A stretch of 64,000 nucleotides of DNA from Methylobacterium sp. J-026. GTDB taxonomy: Bacteria; Pseudomonadota; Alphaproteobacteria; Rhizobiales; Beijerinckiaceae. Each line of letters begins with the position of its first letter. Positions within the stretch are counted from its first letter, which is position 1. Of the stretch, positions 30,075 through 42,574 are shown in pieces. The notes under the pieces were generated by a model, which searched no databases, was not told the origin of the DNA, and saw nothing but the letters and a program-made list of their open reading frames with translations. Made by a program: the position numbers and the translations under genes. The DNA lies in assembly GCF_022829585.1 (NCBI RefSeq), contig NZ_JAKSYC010000067.1:39196-103195 (forward strand). The letters run 5' to 3'.

Positions 30075-32102
30075 ATGATCGTTCGGGACCAGGAGAGATT
30101 CAATCCGGATTCGCCCGGCCTCGGCGAGATCTTGGATCCCGCGGGCCCGCGTTCGCGCGCCCTCGTCCGACGGGACCAGCTCGAAGCCATGCGCAGCAGT
30201 GTCCTCGCTGCGATCCCCGTCAACATGTTGCTCGGGCTGGCGAGCATGCTGGTGGCGTATCGGAGCGGGCACGGCGAGGCCGGGGCCCTCTGGTTCGCGG
30301 TCTCGACCTGCGCCAACCTCCTCCGGATCGGGCTGTGCCGCGCCCCCTGCCTCGGCCTGAATCTGACGGCCGAGACGCCGCCGGGCATGGCCGCCGCGGC
30401 GGCGCGGTCGGTCGATCGGCATCTGCGTGCCTGCACCGCCGCGGCGTGCCTGTCCGGCCTGGTCTGGTCCAGCCAACCGCTGCTCTGCGAGGGCTACACC
30501 TCCGCGCAGACCTTGTTCTATCTCGCCATCACCTGCGGCATCACCGCGGGAGCGGTGACGCATGGGACCGCCTACGCGCGGATCCCGTTGTCCTTCATCC
30601 TGCTGCCGCTGCTCTCGGTCTTTATCTGTCTCTGCGCGGCCGGCGACTTCGACCGAAACTGCCTCGCAGCCTGCGTGCTGCTCTACCTCCTGGCCCTGAC
30701 GCACACCGCGTTCCGGAGCGAGGCCGGTTTCCGTGAGGCCAGCCGGCTCAAGAACGAGGCCACCGCGCTGGCGCGGTCGCGTGCCGAGGCTCACGCGAGC
30801 GTGAGCGCCCTGGCCGATGAGATGCGCCGGCGCGCCACCCACGACGACCTCACCGGCCTCCTGAACCGGGCGGGCTTCATCCAGCAGGCGGAAGACCGCC
30901 TCCGGGGCAGCACGCTCGGCCTGCTGCTGCTCGACCTCGACGGCTTCAAGTTCATCAACGACGTCTACGGCCACAAGGCCGGGGACCGGGTGCTGGTCGA
31001 GGTCGCCCGGCGGATGAGCGCCGCGCTGCCGGAGCACGGTCTCGCGGCACGGCTCGGCGGCGACGAGTTCGCGGTGCTGTACGATCCCGCCGCCACCGGC
31101 GTACCGCAGGAGCAGCTCGCGGCGCGTCTCATCGCGGCGGTGGGGCAGCCGTTCGACGGTTTCGACGCGGGCCGTCTCGGGGTCAGCATCGGCGTTCATT
31201 CGGGCCCGGAGCCGAGCCTGACGGACATGCTGAGTTGCGCCGACGAGGCGCTGTACGCCGCGAAGGCGGCGGGCCGGAACCACTTCCGGATGTTCGACGC
31301 GGGCCTGCGCGATCGCCTGCAGATGCGCCGCGATTTGGAGCGCGACCTCTCGACGGCCCTCGCGGAGGCCACCCCCGAGGTTTGGTTTCAGCCGATCTAC
31401 GCCATGGACGCGACGACGCTGGTCGGGTTGGAGGCGTTGGTGCGCTGGCAGCACGCGCGCCTCGGCTGGATTTCCCCCCCGGATCTGGTCGCCACGGCGG
31501 CCACCGCCGGCCTCACCGAGTCGCTCCTCCGCTACATCCTCGAACGGGTTTGCGCGATGATGCTGGTCCTGCGAGACCGGGGATTCGGTGGCGTCCGCGT
31601 CGCGATGAACGTCTCGCCCCGGGAGATGGCGCAGGTGCCGGTGGACGAGATCGTGATCGAGCGTCTGCAGAGCCTCGATCTGCCGCCCGCCATGCTGGAG
31701 ATCGAGATCACCGAAGAGACCGCCCTCGATATCGGCGCCGTCCAGGGCAAGCTGCAGGCGCTGTCACGCGCGGGCATCCGGGTCGCCCTCGACGATTTCG
31801 GCATCGGATACTCGTCGCTCTCGTCCCTGCGCCAGCTTCGGGCAGACCGGATCAAGATCGACCGGAGCTTCGTCACCGGCCTCGGCACCTGCGACGACAA
31901 GCACGGTCTGGTCCTCGCGGTCCTCGGCCTCGGCCGCCTGCTCGGGCTCGAGGTCGTGGCCGAGGGTGTGGAATCTGACGAGGATCTGCGCATCCTCCAG
32001 ACGATGGGTTGCCCGTTCCTCCAGGGCTACCACCTCGGCCGTCCGATGCCGGTGCCGGTCCTGGAGGCTACGCTGCTCGTGACCTGCACCGAGGCGGCCT
32101 GA
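30075..32102 (+). CDS. Membrane GGDEF-EAL cyclic-di-GMP enzyme
   Basis: A 675-residue inner-membrane protein. About six hydrophobic helices (residues 38-220) form a MASE-like sensor. A GGDEF domain follows (DLTGLLNRAGF, intact RLGGDEFAVL), then an EAL domain with intact EALVRW, NVSPREM, EITEETALD, DDFGIGYSSL and VVAEGVES. Both synthesis and hydrolysis of c-di-GMP are therefore possible. No RxxD inhibitory site is obvious before GGDEF. It is monocistronic and upstream of a collagen-like protein gene. The ribosome site is weak. Confidence 0.93.
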   Translation: MIVRDQERFNPDSPGLGEILDPAGPRSRALVRRDQLEAMRSSVLAAIPVNMLLGLASMLVAYRSGHGEAGALWFAVSTCANLLRIGLCRAPCLGLNLTAETPPGMAAAAARSVDRHLRACTAAACLSGLVWSSQPLLCEGYTSAQTLFYLAITCGITAGAVTHGTAYARIPLSFILLPLLSVFICLCAAGDFDRNCLAACVLLYLLALTHTAFRSEAGFREASRLKNEATALARSRAEAHASVSALADEMRRRATHDDLTGLLNRAGFIQQAEDRLRGSTLGLLLLDLDGFKFINDVYGHKAGDRVLVEVARRMSAALPEHGLAARLGGDEFAVLYDPAATGVPQEQLAARLIAAVGQPFDGFDAGRLGVSIGVHSGPEPSLTDMLSCADEALYAAKAAGRNHFRMFDAGLRDRLQMRRDLERDLSTALAEATPEVWFQPIYAMDATTLVGLEALVRWQHARLGWISPPDLVATAATAGLTESLLRYILERVCAMMLVLRDRGFGGVRVAMNVSPREMAQVPVDEIVIERLQSLDLPPAMLEIEITEETALDIGAVQGKLQALSRAGIRVALDDFGIGYSSLSSLRQLRADRIKIDRSFVTGLGTCDDKHGLVLAVLGLGRLLGLEVVAEGVESDEDLRILQTMGCPFLQGYHLGRPMPVPVLEATLLVTCTEAA

Positions 32103-32375
32103 TCGAAGCCTGGTGACATGGTTGTGACCGCTCCGGCTCGAACCCGGCGCGGCGCGTGCATTTGTCGGTCCGCATGGCCGCACCTGGGGCGATGGGCCTG
32201 GCTCGGCCTGCCGGGGCAACTGCCGGTAGGCGCGGCACGGTCCGCCGTCCCGACCGCCGGCCGCATGATCACCGGGCGTCCGGGCGAATTCGCATCATGA
32301 ATATCGAATTGCGGCAATGACCCTTGGAAAACTCGCATTTTCCGCGCTCGGTCTTTCCATTGGGTTATTACTTAA

Positions 32376-33179
<804 letters not shown>

Positions 33180-33248
33180 GCCATCGCCGGCCGCGTTGAA
33201 CCCGCGCCCGGCGGCGGGACTGCGTGCGACGGGACGCCGGGATCGCGG

Positions 33249-34259
33249 TCAGACTCGGTAGTAGTCCCGGTACCAGCGGACGAAACGCTCCACGCCGACC
33301 TCGATGGGGGTGCTGGGCGCGTATCCGGTCGCCTCGGTGAGGGCATCGACATCCGCGTAGGTCGCAGGCACGTCGCCGGGCTGGAGCGGCAGGAATTCCT
33401 TGCGCGCGGTGCGGCCCAGACAGGTCTCCAGGACTTCGATCAGGCGCAGGAGCGGCACGGGCCGATGGCTGCCGATGTTGTAGATCCGATAGGGGGCGCC
33501 GCTGGTCCCGGGGTCGGGCGCATTCGAGTCCCAGGCCGGGTTGCCCGCGGCCGGCGCCTCGGCGAGGCGGACGATGCCTTCGACGACGTCATCGATGTAG
33601 GTGAAGTCGCGCTGCATCTGCCCGTGGGCGAAGACCCGGATCGGCTCGCCCGCCAGGATCGCCCGCGTGAACAGGAACAGCGCCATGTCCGGCCGGCCCC
33701 ACGGGCCGTAGACCGTGAAGAAGCGCAGGCCGCTGCACGGGATGCCGTAGAGATGGCTGTAGCTGTGGGCGAAGAGTTCGTTCGCCTTCTTGGTCGCCGC
33801 ATAGAGGCTGACCGGATGATCGACGTTCTGGCGGACCGAGAACGGCATCTGCGTCACTGCACCGTAGACCGAGCTCGACGAGGCGTAGAGAAGGTGCCCC
33901 ACACGGTTGTGGCGGCATCCTTCCAGCACGTGGAGGAAGCCCTCGATGTTGCTCCTGACGTAGACGTGCGGGTTGTCGAGCGAGTGGCGCACGCCCGCCT
34001 GGGCGGCGAGATGGATGACCGTATCGAACGTCGTGCCCTGGAAGATCGCCTCCGTGGCCGCACGGTCGGCGAGATCGACCTTGCGGAACGTGAACCGCTC
34101 GTAGGGGGCGAGTTCGCGCAGGCGGCTCTCCTTCAGGGAGACCGCATAATAGTCGTTGATGTTGTCGATCCCGAGGACGCTGTACCCCGCGTCCAGGCAG
34201 CGCCGGGCGACATGATAGCCGATGAACCCGGCCACCCCGGTCACCAGGACGCTCTTCAT
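33249..34259 (-). CDS. UDP-glucuronate 4-epimerase-like SDR
   Basis: A 336-residue extended short-chain dehydrogenase. It starts MKSVLVTGVAGFIGYHVARR with the NAD-binding G-x-x-G-x-x-G. The catalytic SSSSVYG and YAATKKANE (Y-x3-K) are present, and RFFTVYGPWGRPDMALFLF is characteristic of the GAE/capsule-type UDP-glucuronate 4-epimerases. The product UDP-galacturonate feeds LPS or exopolysaccharide. GGAG precedes the ATG by 5 bases. It stands alone, not next to the glycosyltransferases about 10 kb to the left. Confidence 0.9.
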   Translation of the reverse strand: MKSVLVTGVAGFIGYHVARRCLDAGYSVLGIDNINDYYAVSLKESRLRELAPYERFTFRKVDLADRAATEAIFQGTTFDTVIHLAAQAGVRHSLDNPHVYVRSNIEGFLHVLEGCRHNRVGHLLYASSSSVYGAVTQMPFSVRQNVDHPVSLYAATKKANELFAHSYSHLYGIPCSGLRFFTVYGPWGRPDMALFLFTRAILAGEPIRVFAHGQMQRDFTYIDDVVEGIVRLAEAPAAGNPAWDSNAPDPGTSGAPYRIYNIGSHRPVPLLRLIEVLETCLGRTARKEFLPLQPGDVPATYADVDALTEATGYAPSTPIEVGVERFVRWYRDYYRV

Positions 34260-34426
34260 GTCGTGCTCCGGGGCTGCGTCAGGCCGGCACGGGGTGCAGC
34301 TGGCGCAGCCTCATATAGCCGCCGGGGTCCGCACCTTCCAGGAATGCGGTTCGGGGCCGGCGCCGCTTCGACCGCTGATCGGACACCGCTCCGTCCGGCA
34401 TCGGTTGCCCGGGCGGCGCTGCGTGT

Positions 34427-35197
34427 TCAGCCCACAAGCCGCAACGCGTCCCCCTTCGCGACGGCGCCCCCGGCGATCACCTCGGCGTAGACACCGAGGT
34501 CGCGGTGGCCCAGGCGGGCGTCCAGGGTCCAGGGGATGTCGCAATCGCGCATGCCGCTGGCCGGATCGACGTTGGTCGCCGCGCAGCGCACCGTGCGCTT
34601 GGTGATCTTGAGCCGCAGGCCGCTCGGCGCCTCGATCACCTGCCCGACCATCTCCAGCTCGGCGAAGGGTGCGAGGCCCTCCACCAGCAGATTGCCGCGG
34701 AAGCGCAGCGGATCGACCGGCGTGCCGAGGTAATCCTCCACCGCCGCCACGCTCGCCCGATTGATCAGCGAGACGTAGCCGGTGGGTGAATCCGTGAAGC
34801 GGTATTGCGGCGGGGCAGCGAGCACCTTCGGCTCGCCCCGCAGGCTCTCGGGAACGAACTGCCGCATCAGCTCCGCCAGCCCGCTTCGCCCCGCCTCGGT
34901 GTCGAGGCGGAAGGCTTGCGGATCGCCGCAGCCCTCGACGGTGAGCGTCGCCGTGGCGTCATCGTAGCGGGTGCGCAGACGGGCGAGCGCCTCGTCGCGC
35001 ATCAGCATCAGGTATTTGGTCTTCGGCTGGTGCCGAGGAGCCACCGCGTCGAAGCCCGATGGGCCGTTCTCGATGGCGTAGAGCCGGTCACCGGGGAAGA
35101 ATCCGCTGGTCTCCAGCTCCGCCCGTTCGAGGGGTTCGGGGCTCAATCCCTTCACCGGATAGCGGTAAAGGGCGCTGACGTGAATCAAAGCGGTCAT
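34427..35197 (-). CDS. MOSC-domain protein (N-terminal beta-barrel plus MOSC)
   Basis: A 256-residue protein with the MOSC_N beta-barrel ([18 protein letters not shown]) and a MOSC domain ([18 protein letters not shown], then [12 protein letters not shown], where the Cys is the presumed sulfur or molybdenum ligand). The family includes mARC/YcbX enzymes that reduce N-hydroxylated bases using molybdenum cofactor. The ATG of [17 protein letters not shown] is used because homology starts there. It diverges from clpB across 199 bp. Confidence 0.86.
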   Translation of the reverse strand: MTALIHVSALYRYPVKGLSPEPLERAELETSGFFPGDRLYAIENGPSGFDAVAPRHQPKTKYLMLMRDEALARLRTRYDDATATLTVEGCGDPQAFRLDTEAGRSGLAELMRQFVPESLRGEPKVLAAPPQYRFTDSPTGYVSLINRASVAAVEDYLGTPVDPLRFRGNLLVEGLAPFAELEMVGQVIEAPSGLRLKITKRTVRCAATNVDPASGMRDCDIPWTLDARLGHRDLGVYAEVIAGGAVAKGDALRLVG

Positions 35198-35249
35198 GCG
35201 TGGATCGTGGCCCCGAATTGTCCGGTCACGCAAGCCCCCCATCGCCCCT

Positions 35250-35274
35250 TGTGGTGCCCAATTGCAACACCACA
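35250..35274. promoter_or_regulatory. Inverted repeat upstream of clpB
   Basis: A perfect dyad TGTGGTG-N11-CACCACA lies about 120 bases upstream of the clpB ATG. A CTTG (35248-35251) overlaps its left arm and could be part of a heat-shock (RpoH) promoter. It is not a CIRCE element. Role is inferred from position only. Confidence 0.3.
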
Positions 35275-35396
35275 TCCGTGCTACCGGCGGCCATCGATGG
35301 CGCCGGGGTCCTCGTGCGGCAGCGTGCCGGAGGGCGACGTTTCGGTGGCGCCGCGCCTCTCATCGGGCGGTGGATGCCGGTACGGGAGGAGTGTGC

Positions 35397-38033
<2,637 letters not shown>

Positions 38034-38044
38034 TCGGTCTGGAC

Positions 38045-38086
38045 AACGGGGGGCGGCTCGCCCGGTGGTAGGCCGCTCCCCCCGTT
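38045..38086 (+). terminator. GC-rich hairpin after clpB
   Basis: Arms AACGGGGGG and CCCCCCGTT, extended by further GC pairing, form a long stem 11 bases after the clpB stop. There is no T-tract, so it may slow rather than fully end transcription, or protect the 3' end. Confidence 0.4.
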
Positions 38087-38239
38087 CCGATCACGGCTGG
38101 AACTGGAACAGCAGACCGTACCGATGGTCCCGATGCGCTGCGCGTTCGCTGGCCTGAAGGTGACGCGATGCCCGATCTCGGCGGGGATGGACCGAGAGGA
38201 GCCGGATCACCACTCCGGTGTCTGGGCGTGCTCGCGACG

Positions 38240-39157
38240 TCAGGGGTGTGACGATCGCGTCTCGGCCCGGCGGATCGCCCCCGCGAGATCGGCGGCCTGC
38301 GCCCGGTCCCGGCAGACCAGCCAGAGATCGTCGTGGCCGGACAAATCGGCGTCGAACAGATCGATCAAGGCCGCGGGCGGGGCGGCGAGATCCGGCCAGT
38401 GGAACAGGCCGAAGCCCAGCGCCTCGAACAGCGGCAGGATCGGCGCCAGGTCCCACAGCATGCTGTTTACGACGGTCGCGTCGAGCCGCCCGGTGGCCAG
38501 GAGCGCGGCGTCCGAGATCGACCCGCCCTCGCTCCAGGGGAACCAGCCCCGCCCGTAATCCAGGGTGAAGCGCTGTGCAGCCACAGCGAGCCAGCCGACA
38601 TGGCCGGTCCGGCGCGCGGGCCGCTCCAGCACGCGCAGCGCCTCGGTCGGGCGCCCGCCCCGGGTCGGAGCCCAGAGGGCGCGCCCGTCGCAGGCCGCCA
38701 GCAGGAGGCCGCGCGCCGCCTCCGCGGGTTCAATGCAAGCCGGGCCGGCGCGGTCCTCGTTCCAGACGGGCAGGCTCAGCACGCAGGCCCTGGGCCAGCC
38801 GGCGCGGCACGCCGCCACCATCACCCCCCAGCCCGAGAGGCCGCCCGCGAAGGGCCGCGTCCCGTCGATCGGATCGCCCACGAAGGTCCAGGCGTCCCGG
38901 GCGAGCATCGCCGCCGCGGCCCCGTGGCCCAGATCGTCGGCGGTCTCCTCCTCGATCAGGTCGGGGCCGAACCGCGCGTGCAGCAGCCGGCTCACAGCGA
39001 GGTCCGCCTCGGTGAGGGCCTGGCTGAGATCCGGGCCCTTGTTGGTCATCTGGAGCCCGGCCGCGCGCATGCGCAGCGCGAGCGGGGCCGCTTCCTCGGC
39101 GAAGGCCAGCATCCGGGCGAGGACATCCTGCGCGGAGGCGTCGGGTGGGCCGCTCAT
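38240..39157 (-). CDS. Inositol monophosphatase-family phosphatase
   Basis: A 305-residue metal-dependent phosphatase. Metal-binding motifs are EEETADD, GDPIDGTRPF (D-P-x-D-G-T) and SMLWDLAP (the W-D-x-A-P signature). The fold also includes histidinol-phosphatase and CysQ-like enzymes, so the substrate is open. Its start codon overlaps the stop of the NUDIX gene by 4 bases (ATGA), so the two are translationally coupled. This hints at a role on small phosphorylated or nucleotide-derived metabolites. Confidence 0.85.
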   Translation of the reverse strand: MSGPPDASAQDVLARMLAFAEEAAPLALRMRAAGLQMTNKGPDLSQALTEADLAVSRLLHARFGPDLIEEETADDLGHGAAAAMLARDAWTFVGDPIDGTRPFAGGLSGWGVMVAACRAGWPRACVLSLPVWNEDRAGPACIEPAEAARGLLLAACDGRALWAPTRGGRPTEALRVLERPARRTGHVGWLAVAAQRFTLDYGRGWFPWSEGGSISDAALLATGRLDATVVNSMLWDLAPILPLFEALGFGLFHWPDLAAPPAALIDLFDADLSGHDDLWLVCRDRAQAADLAGAIRRAETRSSHP

Positions 39158-39729
39158 GCGGTGAACAATCCGGGGCTGCGAAGCATCAGCGCCTGGACGA
39201 GCACCAGCGTCTTGAGGTCGGGCAGCCGGCCCGAACGCGCGGCCTCGGCCAGGGCCGCCAGGGGCACTTCGACGGGCAGAACCTGCTCGCCCTCCGCGTG
39301 AAGCCCGCCGCCGGACGCGACCCTGTCGGCCTGTCCGTAGGGGGCGAGATAGAGCCAGAGGCGCTCCGAGGACACGCTCGGCATGCTGTAGGCATGCGCC
39401 ACGCGCTCCAACTGCTGGAGGCGCACGCCGGCCTCCTCCATCGCCTCCCGGATCGCCGTCGCCTCCGGTTCGCCCCCGTCGAGGCCCCCCGCCGGCGCCT
39501 CGTCGAGGTCGGGGGGCTCACCCCAGAAGGCCGGCCCGACCCGGGCCTGCCGGACCAGCAGCGCCACGCGCCGCTCGGGATCGTAGGGCAGGACGCAGGC
39601 CGCCTGGCCGTGATCCTCCAGCGCCCGCGGCACGGTGCTGCCGTCGGGCAAGGTCAGCGTGGCGATCCCGAAGGTGTTCCACCCCCGGTGGAGCACCTTC
39701 AGGGGCAGCGCGGCCGGCGTCTCGCTCAT
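39154..39729 (-). CDS. NUDIX hydrolase (ADP-ribose pyrophosphatase-like)
   Basis: A 191-residue NUDIX enzyme. The NUDIX box reads GGLDGGEPEATAIREAMEEAGV (G-x5-E-x7-R-E-x2-E-E-x-G), preceded by VLPYDPERRVALLVRQ, as in ADP-ribose and GDP-mannose pyrophosphatases. It likely hydrolyses a nucleoside diphosphate linked to X. It sits 9 bases after the GST gene and overlaps the phosphatase gene, forming a tight three-gene unit. Confidence 0.87.
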   Translation of the reverse strand: MSETPAALPLKVLHRGWNTFGIATLTLPDGSTVPRALEDHGQAACVLPYDPERRVALLVRQARVGPAFWGEPPDLDEAPAGGLDGGEPEATAIREAMEEAGVRLQQLERVAHAYSMPSVSSERLWLYLAPYGQADRVASGGGLHAEGEQVLPVEVPLAALAEAARSGRLPDLKTLVLVQALMLRSPGLFTA

Positions 39730-39738
39730 CGGGGCGGA

Positions 39739-40446
39739 TCAGCGCTTGGTGGTGGCGGCCGTCTGGCCGAACATCACCTTCTTGGCGTCCTCGCTCATAG
39801 TCTTTCCGAAATCCGGATTGACCTCGGGGGCGCGGGCATAGGCAGCCTTCGTGGCGGGCCGCTCGGCGATGGCCGCGAACCAGCGCTTCAGGTTCGGATG
39901 ATCGTCGAGATTCTGCCCCTGCTTCTCCCACGGCACGATCCAGGGATAGCAGGCCATGTCGGCGATGGAGTAATCCGCCCCGGCCACGTAGGCGCGGTCG
40001 GCCAGGCGCCGGTCGAGGACGCCGTAGAGCCGGTTGGTCTCGTTGACGTAGCGCTTGATCGCGTAGTCGATCTTCTCGGGGGCGTATTGCGAGAAGTGGT
40101 GGTTCTGCCCGAGCATCGGGCCGAGGCCGCCCATCTGCCAGAACAGCCACTGCAGCACCTCGGCCCGGCCGCGCAGGTCGCCCGGGATGAAACGCCCGGT
40201 CTTCTCGGCGAGGTAGAGCAGGATCGCGCCCGATTCGAACAGCGGGACCGGAGCGCCGCCCCCCGTAGGCTCGTCGTCGACGATCGCCGGCATGCGATTG
40301 TTGGGGGCGATCTTCAGAAAATCCGGGTTGAATTGCTCACCCTTGCCAATATTGATTGGCTGGATTTGGTAGGCGAGATCCGCCTCTTCGAGGAAAATCG
40401 TGATCTTGTGGCCGTTCGGCGTCGGCCAGTAGTACAGATCGATCAT
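39739..40446 (-). CDS. Glutathione S-transferase family (YfcG/YghU-like)
   Basis: A 235-residue GST. The thioredoxin-fold N-domain begins MIDLYYWPTPNGHKITIFLEE, and the cis-proline and glutathione-binding segments appear as NRMPAIVDDEPTG and FESGAILLYLAEK. The helical C-domain follows. TPNGHK and KIAPNNRMPAI are typical of the YfcG/YghU disulfide-bond oxidoreductase subgroup rather than classical conjugating GSTs. The ATG at 40444-40446 is supported by homology. Confidence 0.88.
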   Translation of the reverse strand: MIDLYYWPTPNGHKITIFLEEADLAYQIQPINIGKGEQFNPDFLKIAPNNRMPAIVDDEPTGGGAPVPLFESGAILLYLAEKTGRFIPGDLRGRAEVLQWLFWQMGGLGPMLGQNHHFSQYAPEKIDYAIKRYVNETNRLYGVLDRRLADRAYVAGADYSIADMACYPWIVPWEKQGQNLDDHPNLKRWFAAIAERPATKAAYARAPEVNPDFGKTMSEDAKKVMFGQTAATTKR

Positions 40447-40571
40447 CGGCTCGTGTCCCACTTTGCCCCCGGCGAACCGGAAGTGGGCCTGCGCGGTGCT
40501 CCGGTCAAGCATCGGGGCGGCGGCGGGGCCGCTGTCCGCCGCCGCCAGCGCGGCCGCGCCGCGCGCAATCG

Positions 40572-41165
40572 TCAGAGCCGCGACACGTAGGCCGCCAGAT
40601 CCTTGATGTCGGCCTCGCTCAGCTCCTGCGCGACCTCGTTCATCGCGGGATCGTAGCCGGGCCGGGCATTGCTCTTGTAGCCGGTCAGCGCCTTGGCGAG
40701 GTACTCCTCCCGCTGCGCCCGGATCCGTGGGATCGACTCCCGCCCGGCGAGGTCGGCGCCGTGGCAGGAGGTGCATTGGTGCTTGGCAACGAGCGCCTGA
40801 GCCCGTTCGGTCAGGGCCGGATCGGCGGGCGCGCCGGTCCGGGTCGGGGGCGGCAGGGTCGCCACCGCGTCGGCATAGGCGCGCAGGTCGTCGTCGGAGA
40901 ACTCGGCGGCGACGTCGTTCATCGGCGGTGCCTCGCGCTGCTTCTCCCGGAACTGGAAGAGCTGCGTGACGACGTAATCCGGCAGCTGGCCGCCCAGCGA
41001 CGGTATCCCCTCGGTCTCGGACGTGCCCGCCCCGTGGCAGGCGACGCACGGCGCGAGAAGCTCGTGTGTCGCCGCCTCCGGGGCGGCTCCGGCCGCACCC
41101 GCCAGCAGCGTGCCGAGGGCCGAGACCAGCCCCAGCGCCGCGCGCCGTCTCCGCATCGGCCGCAT
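40572..41165 (-). CDS. Dihaem cytochrome c (c4-like)
   Basis: A 197-residue periplasmic cytochrome. A signal peptide (about residues 1-27, LGLVSALGTLLAGAAGAA) is followed by two haem domains with CVACH and CTSCH, and downstream methionines (PPMNDVA, PAMNEVA) as likely axial ligands. Its start codon shares a base with the stop of the PQQ sugar dehydrogenase (TGATG), implying translational coupling and a role as that enzyme's electron acceptor, passing electrons on to a terminal oxidase. Confidence 0.88.
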   Translation of the reverse strand: MRPMRRRRAALGLVSALGTLLAGAAGAAPEAATHELLAPCVACHGAGTSETEGIPSLGGQLPDYVVTQLFQFREKQREAPPMNDVAAEFSDDDLRAYADAVATLPPPTRTGAPADPALTERAQALVAKHQCTSCHGADLAGRESIPRIRAQREEYLAKALTGYKSNARPGYDPAMNEVAQELSEADIKDLAAYVSRL

Positions 41166-42439
41166 CAGTGGCCGTAGCTGACGCGGTAGATCGCGCCGTT
41201 GTAATCGTCCGAGACGAGCAGCGAGCCGTCCTTCGCGACGAGCACGTCGACCGGGCGGCCGACATACTTGTTGTCCTGAAGGAAGCCGGTCAGGAACGGC
41301 TCGACCGCGGCGACCATGCCGTCCGCACCCGGCTTGGCCACCACGACGGCGCCGCCGAGCTTGGTGGTGCGGTTCCACGACCCGTGCTGGGCGATGAAGA
41401 TCGCGTCGTGATAGGCCTCCGGGAACATCGTGCCGGTGTAGAACCGCATCCCGAGCGAGGCCGTATGCGGTCCGAGCAGGCCCACCGGCGGGGTGAACTC
41501 CGCGCAGGAATGGCCCCAGCCGTATTCCGGATCGGTGAAGGTGCCCTGGTGGCAGAACGGGAAGCCGAAATGCTGCTTGCCCGGCTCGGTGAGCACGTTC
41601 AGCTCGTCGTTCGGGATGTCCTCCGAGACCCAGTCGCGGCCGTTATCGGTGAACCAGAGCTGCTTGGTCTTCGGGTTCCAGTCGAAGCCGACGGTGTTGC
41701 GCACGCCGCGGGCGATGACCTCGGCGTTCTTCCCATCGAGGTCGATGCGCCGGATCTGGGCGTGGGTGTCCGGTGGCATCAGGATGTTGCCCGGCGAGCC
41801 GACCGGCACGTAGAGCTTGTTGTCCGGGCCGATGGCGATGAACTTCCAGCCATGGGCCTCGTCCTTGGGCAGGTCGTCGTAGACGAGGGCCGGCTTCTCC
41901 GGGCTGTCGAGGTGCTTCTCGATATCGTCGTAGCGCCAGATCTTGGACAGTTCGGCGACGTAGAGGGCGCCGTCGTGGAAGGCGACGCCGTTCGGCCGGT
42001 GCAGCCCCGACGCGATGGTCTTGATCTCGCGCTTCCCGTCCGCGCCCGCCTGCGGCAGCACTGCGTAGACCTTGCCGACCGTGCGGGTGCCGACGAACAG
42101 GGTCCCGTCCGGCGCCTGGGTCATCTCCCGGGCGTTGGCGATGCCGCTGGCATAGACCTCGATCTTGAAACCGTCCGGCACCTTGAGCTTGTCCAGCGGC
42201 AGCTTGGCCACCGGGGTCGCGAGCGGCGGACCCGCGACCGGCGCGAGTTTCACGGCCGCGCCGTTTTCCGGGCGACCATAGAGCGCGTCTCCGCGCTCGA
42301 CCTTCAGGCTCGCCGGCGGGGCGGCGGTGGCGGGCGTCTCTTGGGCATGGGCGGCGTGCGGGCCCACGGCGCCCAGACCCAGGCAGGTGAGGGCGGCGGC
42401 GAGGCCCCGGCCCAGGAACGGCTTGGAGGTCGGCGTCAT
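41165..42439 (-). CDS. PQQ-dependent sugar/sorbosone dehydrogenase-like protein
   Basis: A 424-residue periplasmic protein with a signal peptide (about residues 1-30) and a six-bladed beta-propeller of the soluble glucose/sorbosone dehydrogenase type. Visible elements are LKVPDGFKIEVYASGIANAREM, ASGLHRPNGVAF, GVRNTVGFDWNP and LWFTDNGRDW, which contribute to PQQ and calcium binding in the family. GGGAGA precedes the ATG at 42437-42439. The coupled downstream cytochrome c gene supports an electron-transfer pair. The sugar or aldehyde oxidised is unknown. Two pqqA genes lie about 8.5 kb away. Confidence 0.88.
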   Translation of the reverse strand: MTPTSKPFLGRGLAAALTCLGLGAVGPHAAHAQETPATAAPPASLKVERGDALYGRPENGAAVKLAPVAGPPLATPVAKLPLDKLKVPDGFKIEVYASGIANAREMTQAPDGTLFVGTRTVGKVYAVLPQAGADGKREIKTIASGLHRPNGVAFHDGALYVAELSKIWRYDDIEKHLDSPEKPALVYDDLPKDEAHGWKFIAIGPDNKLYVPVGSPGNILMPPDTHAQIRRIDLDGKNAEVIARGVRNTVGFDWNPKTKQLWFTDNGRDWVSEDIPNDELNVLTEPGKQHFGFPFCHQGTFTDPEYGWGHSCAEFTPPVGLLGPHTASLGMRFYTGTMFPEAYHDAIFIAQHGSWNRTTKLGGAVVVAKPGADGMVAAVEPFLTGFLQDNKYVGRPVDVLVAKDGSLLVSDDYNGAIYRVSYGH

Positions 42440-42574
42440 GGTGTCTCCCGGGGCAGCCGGCATCTCGGCCGGTCGGTTTTCGCTGCACTCATTATTCAGC
42501 ATTCCGGCGCAAGACGCGACTCGCCGGACGAAATCCGATGCGACAGCGTCCTGCGGCCGTAACCGGTTGGCGGA

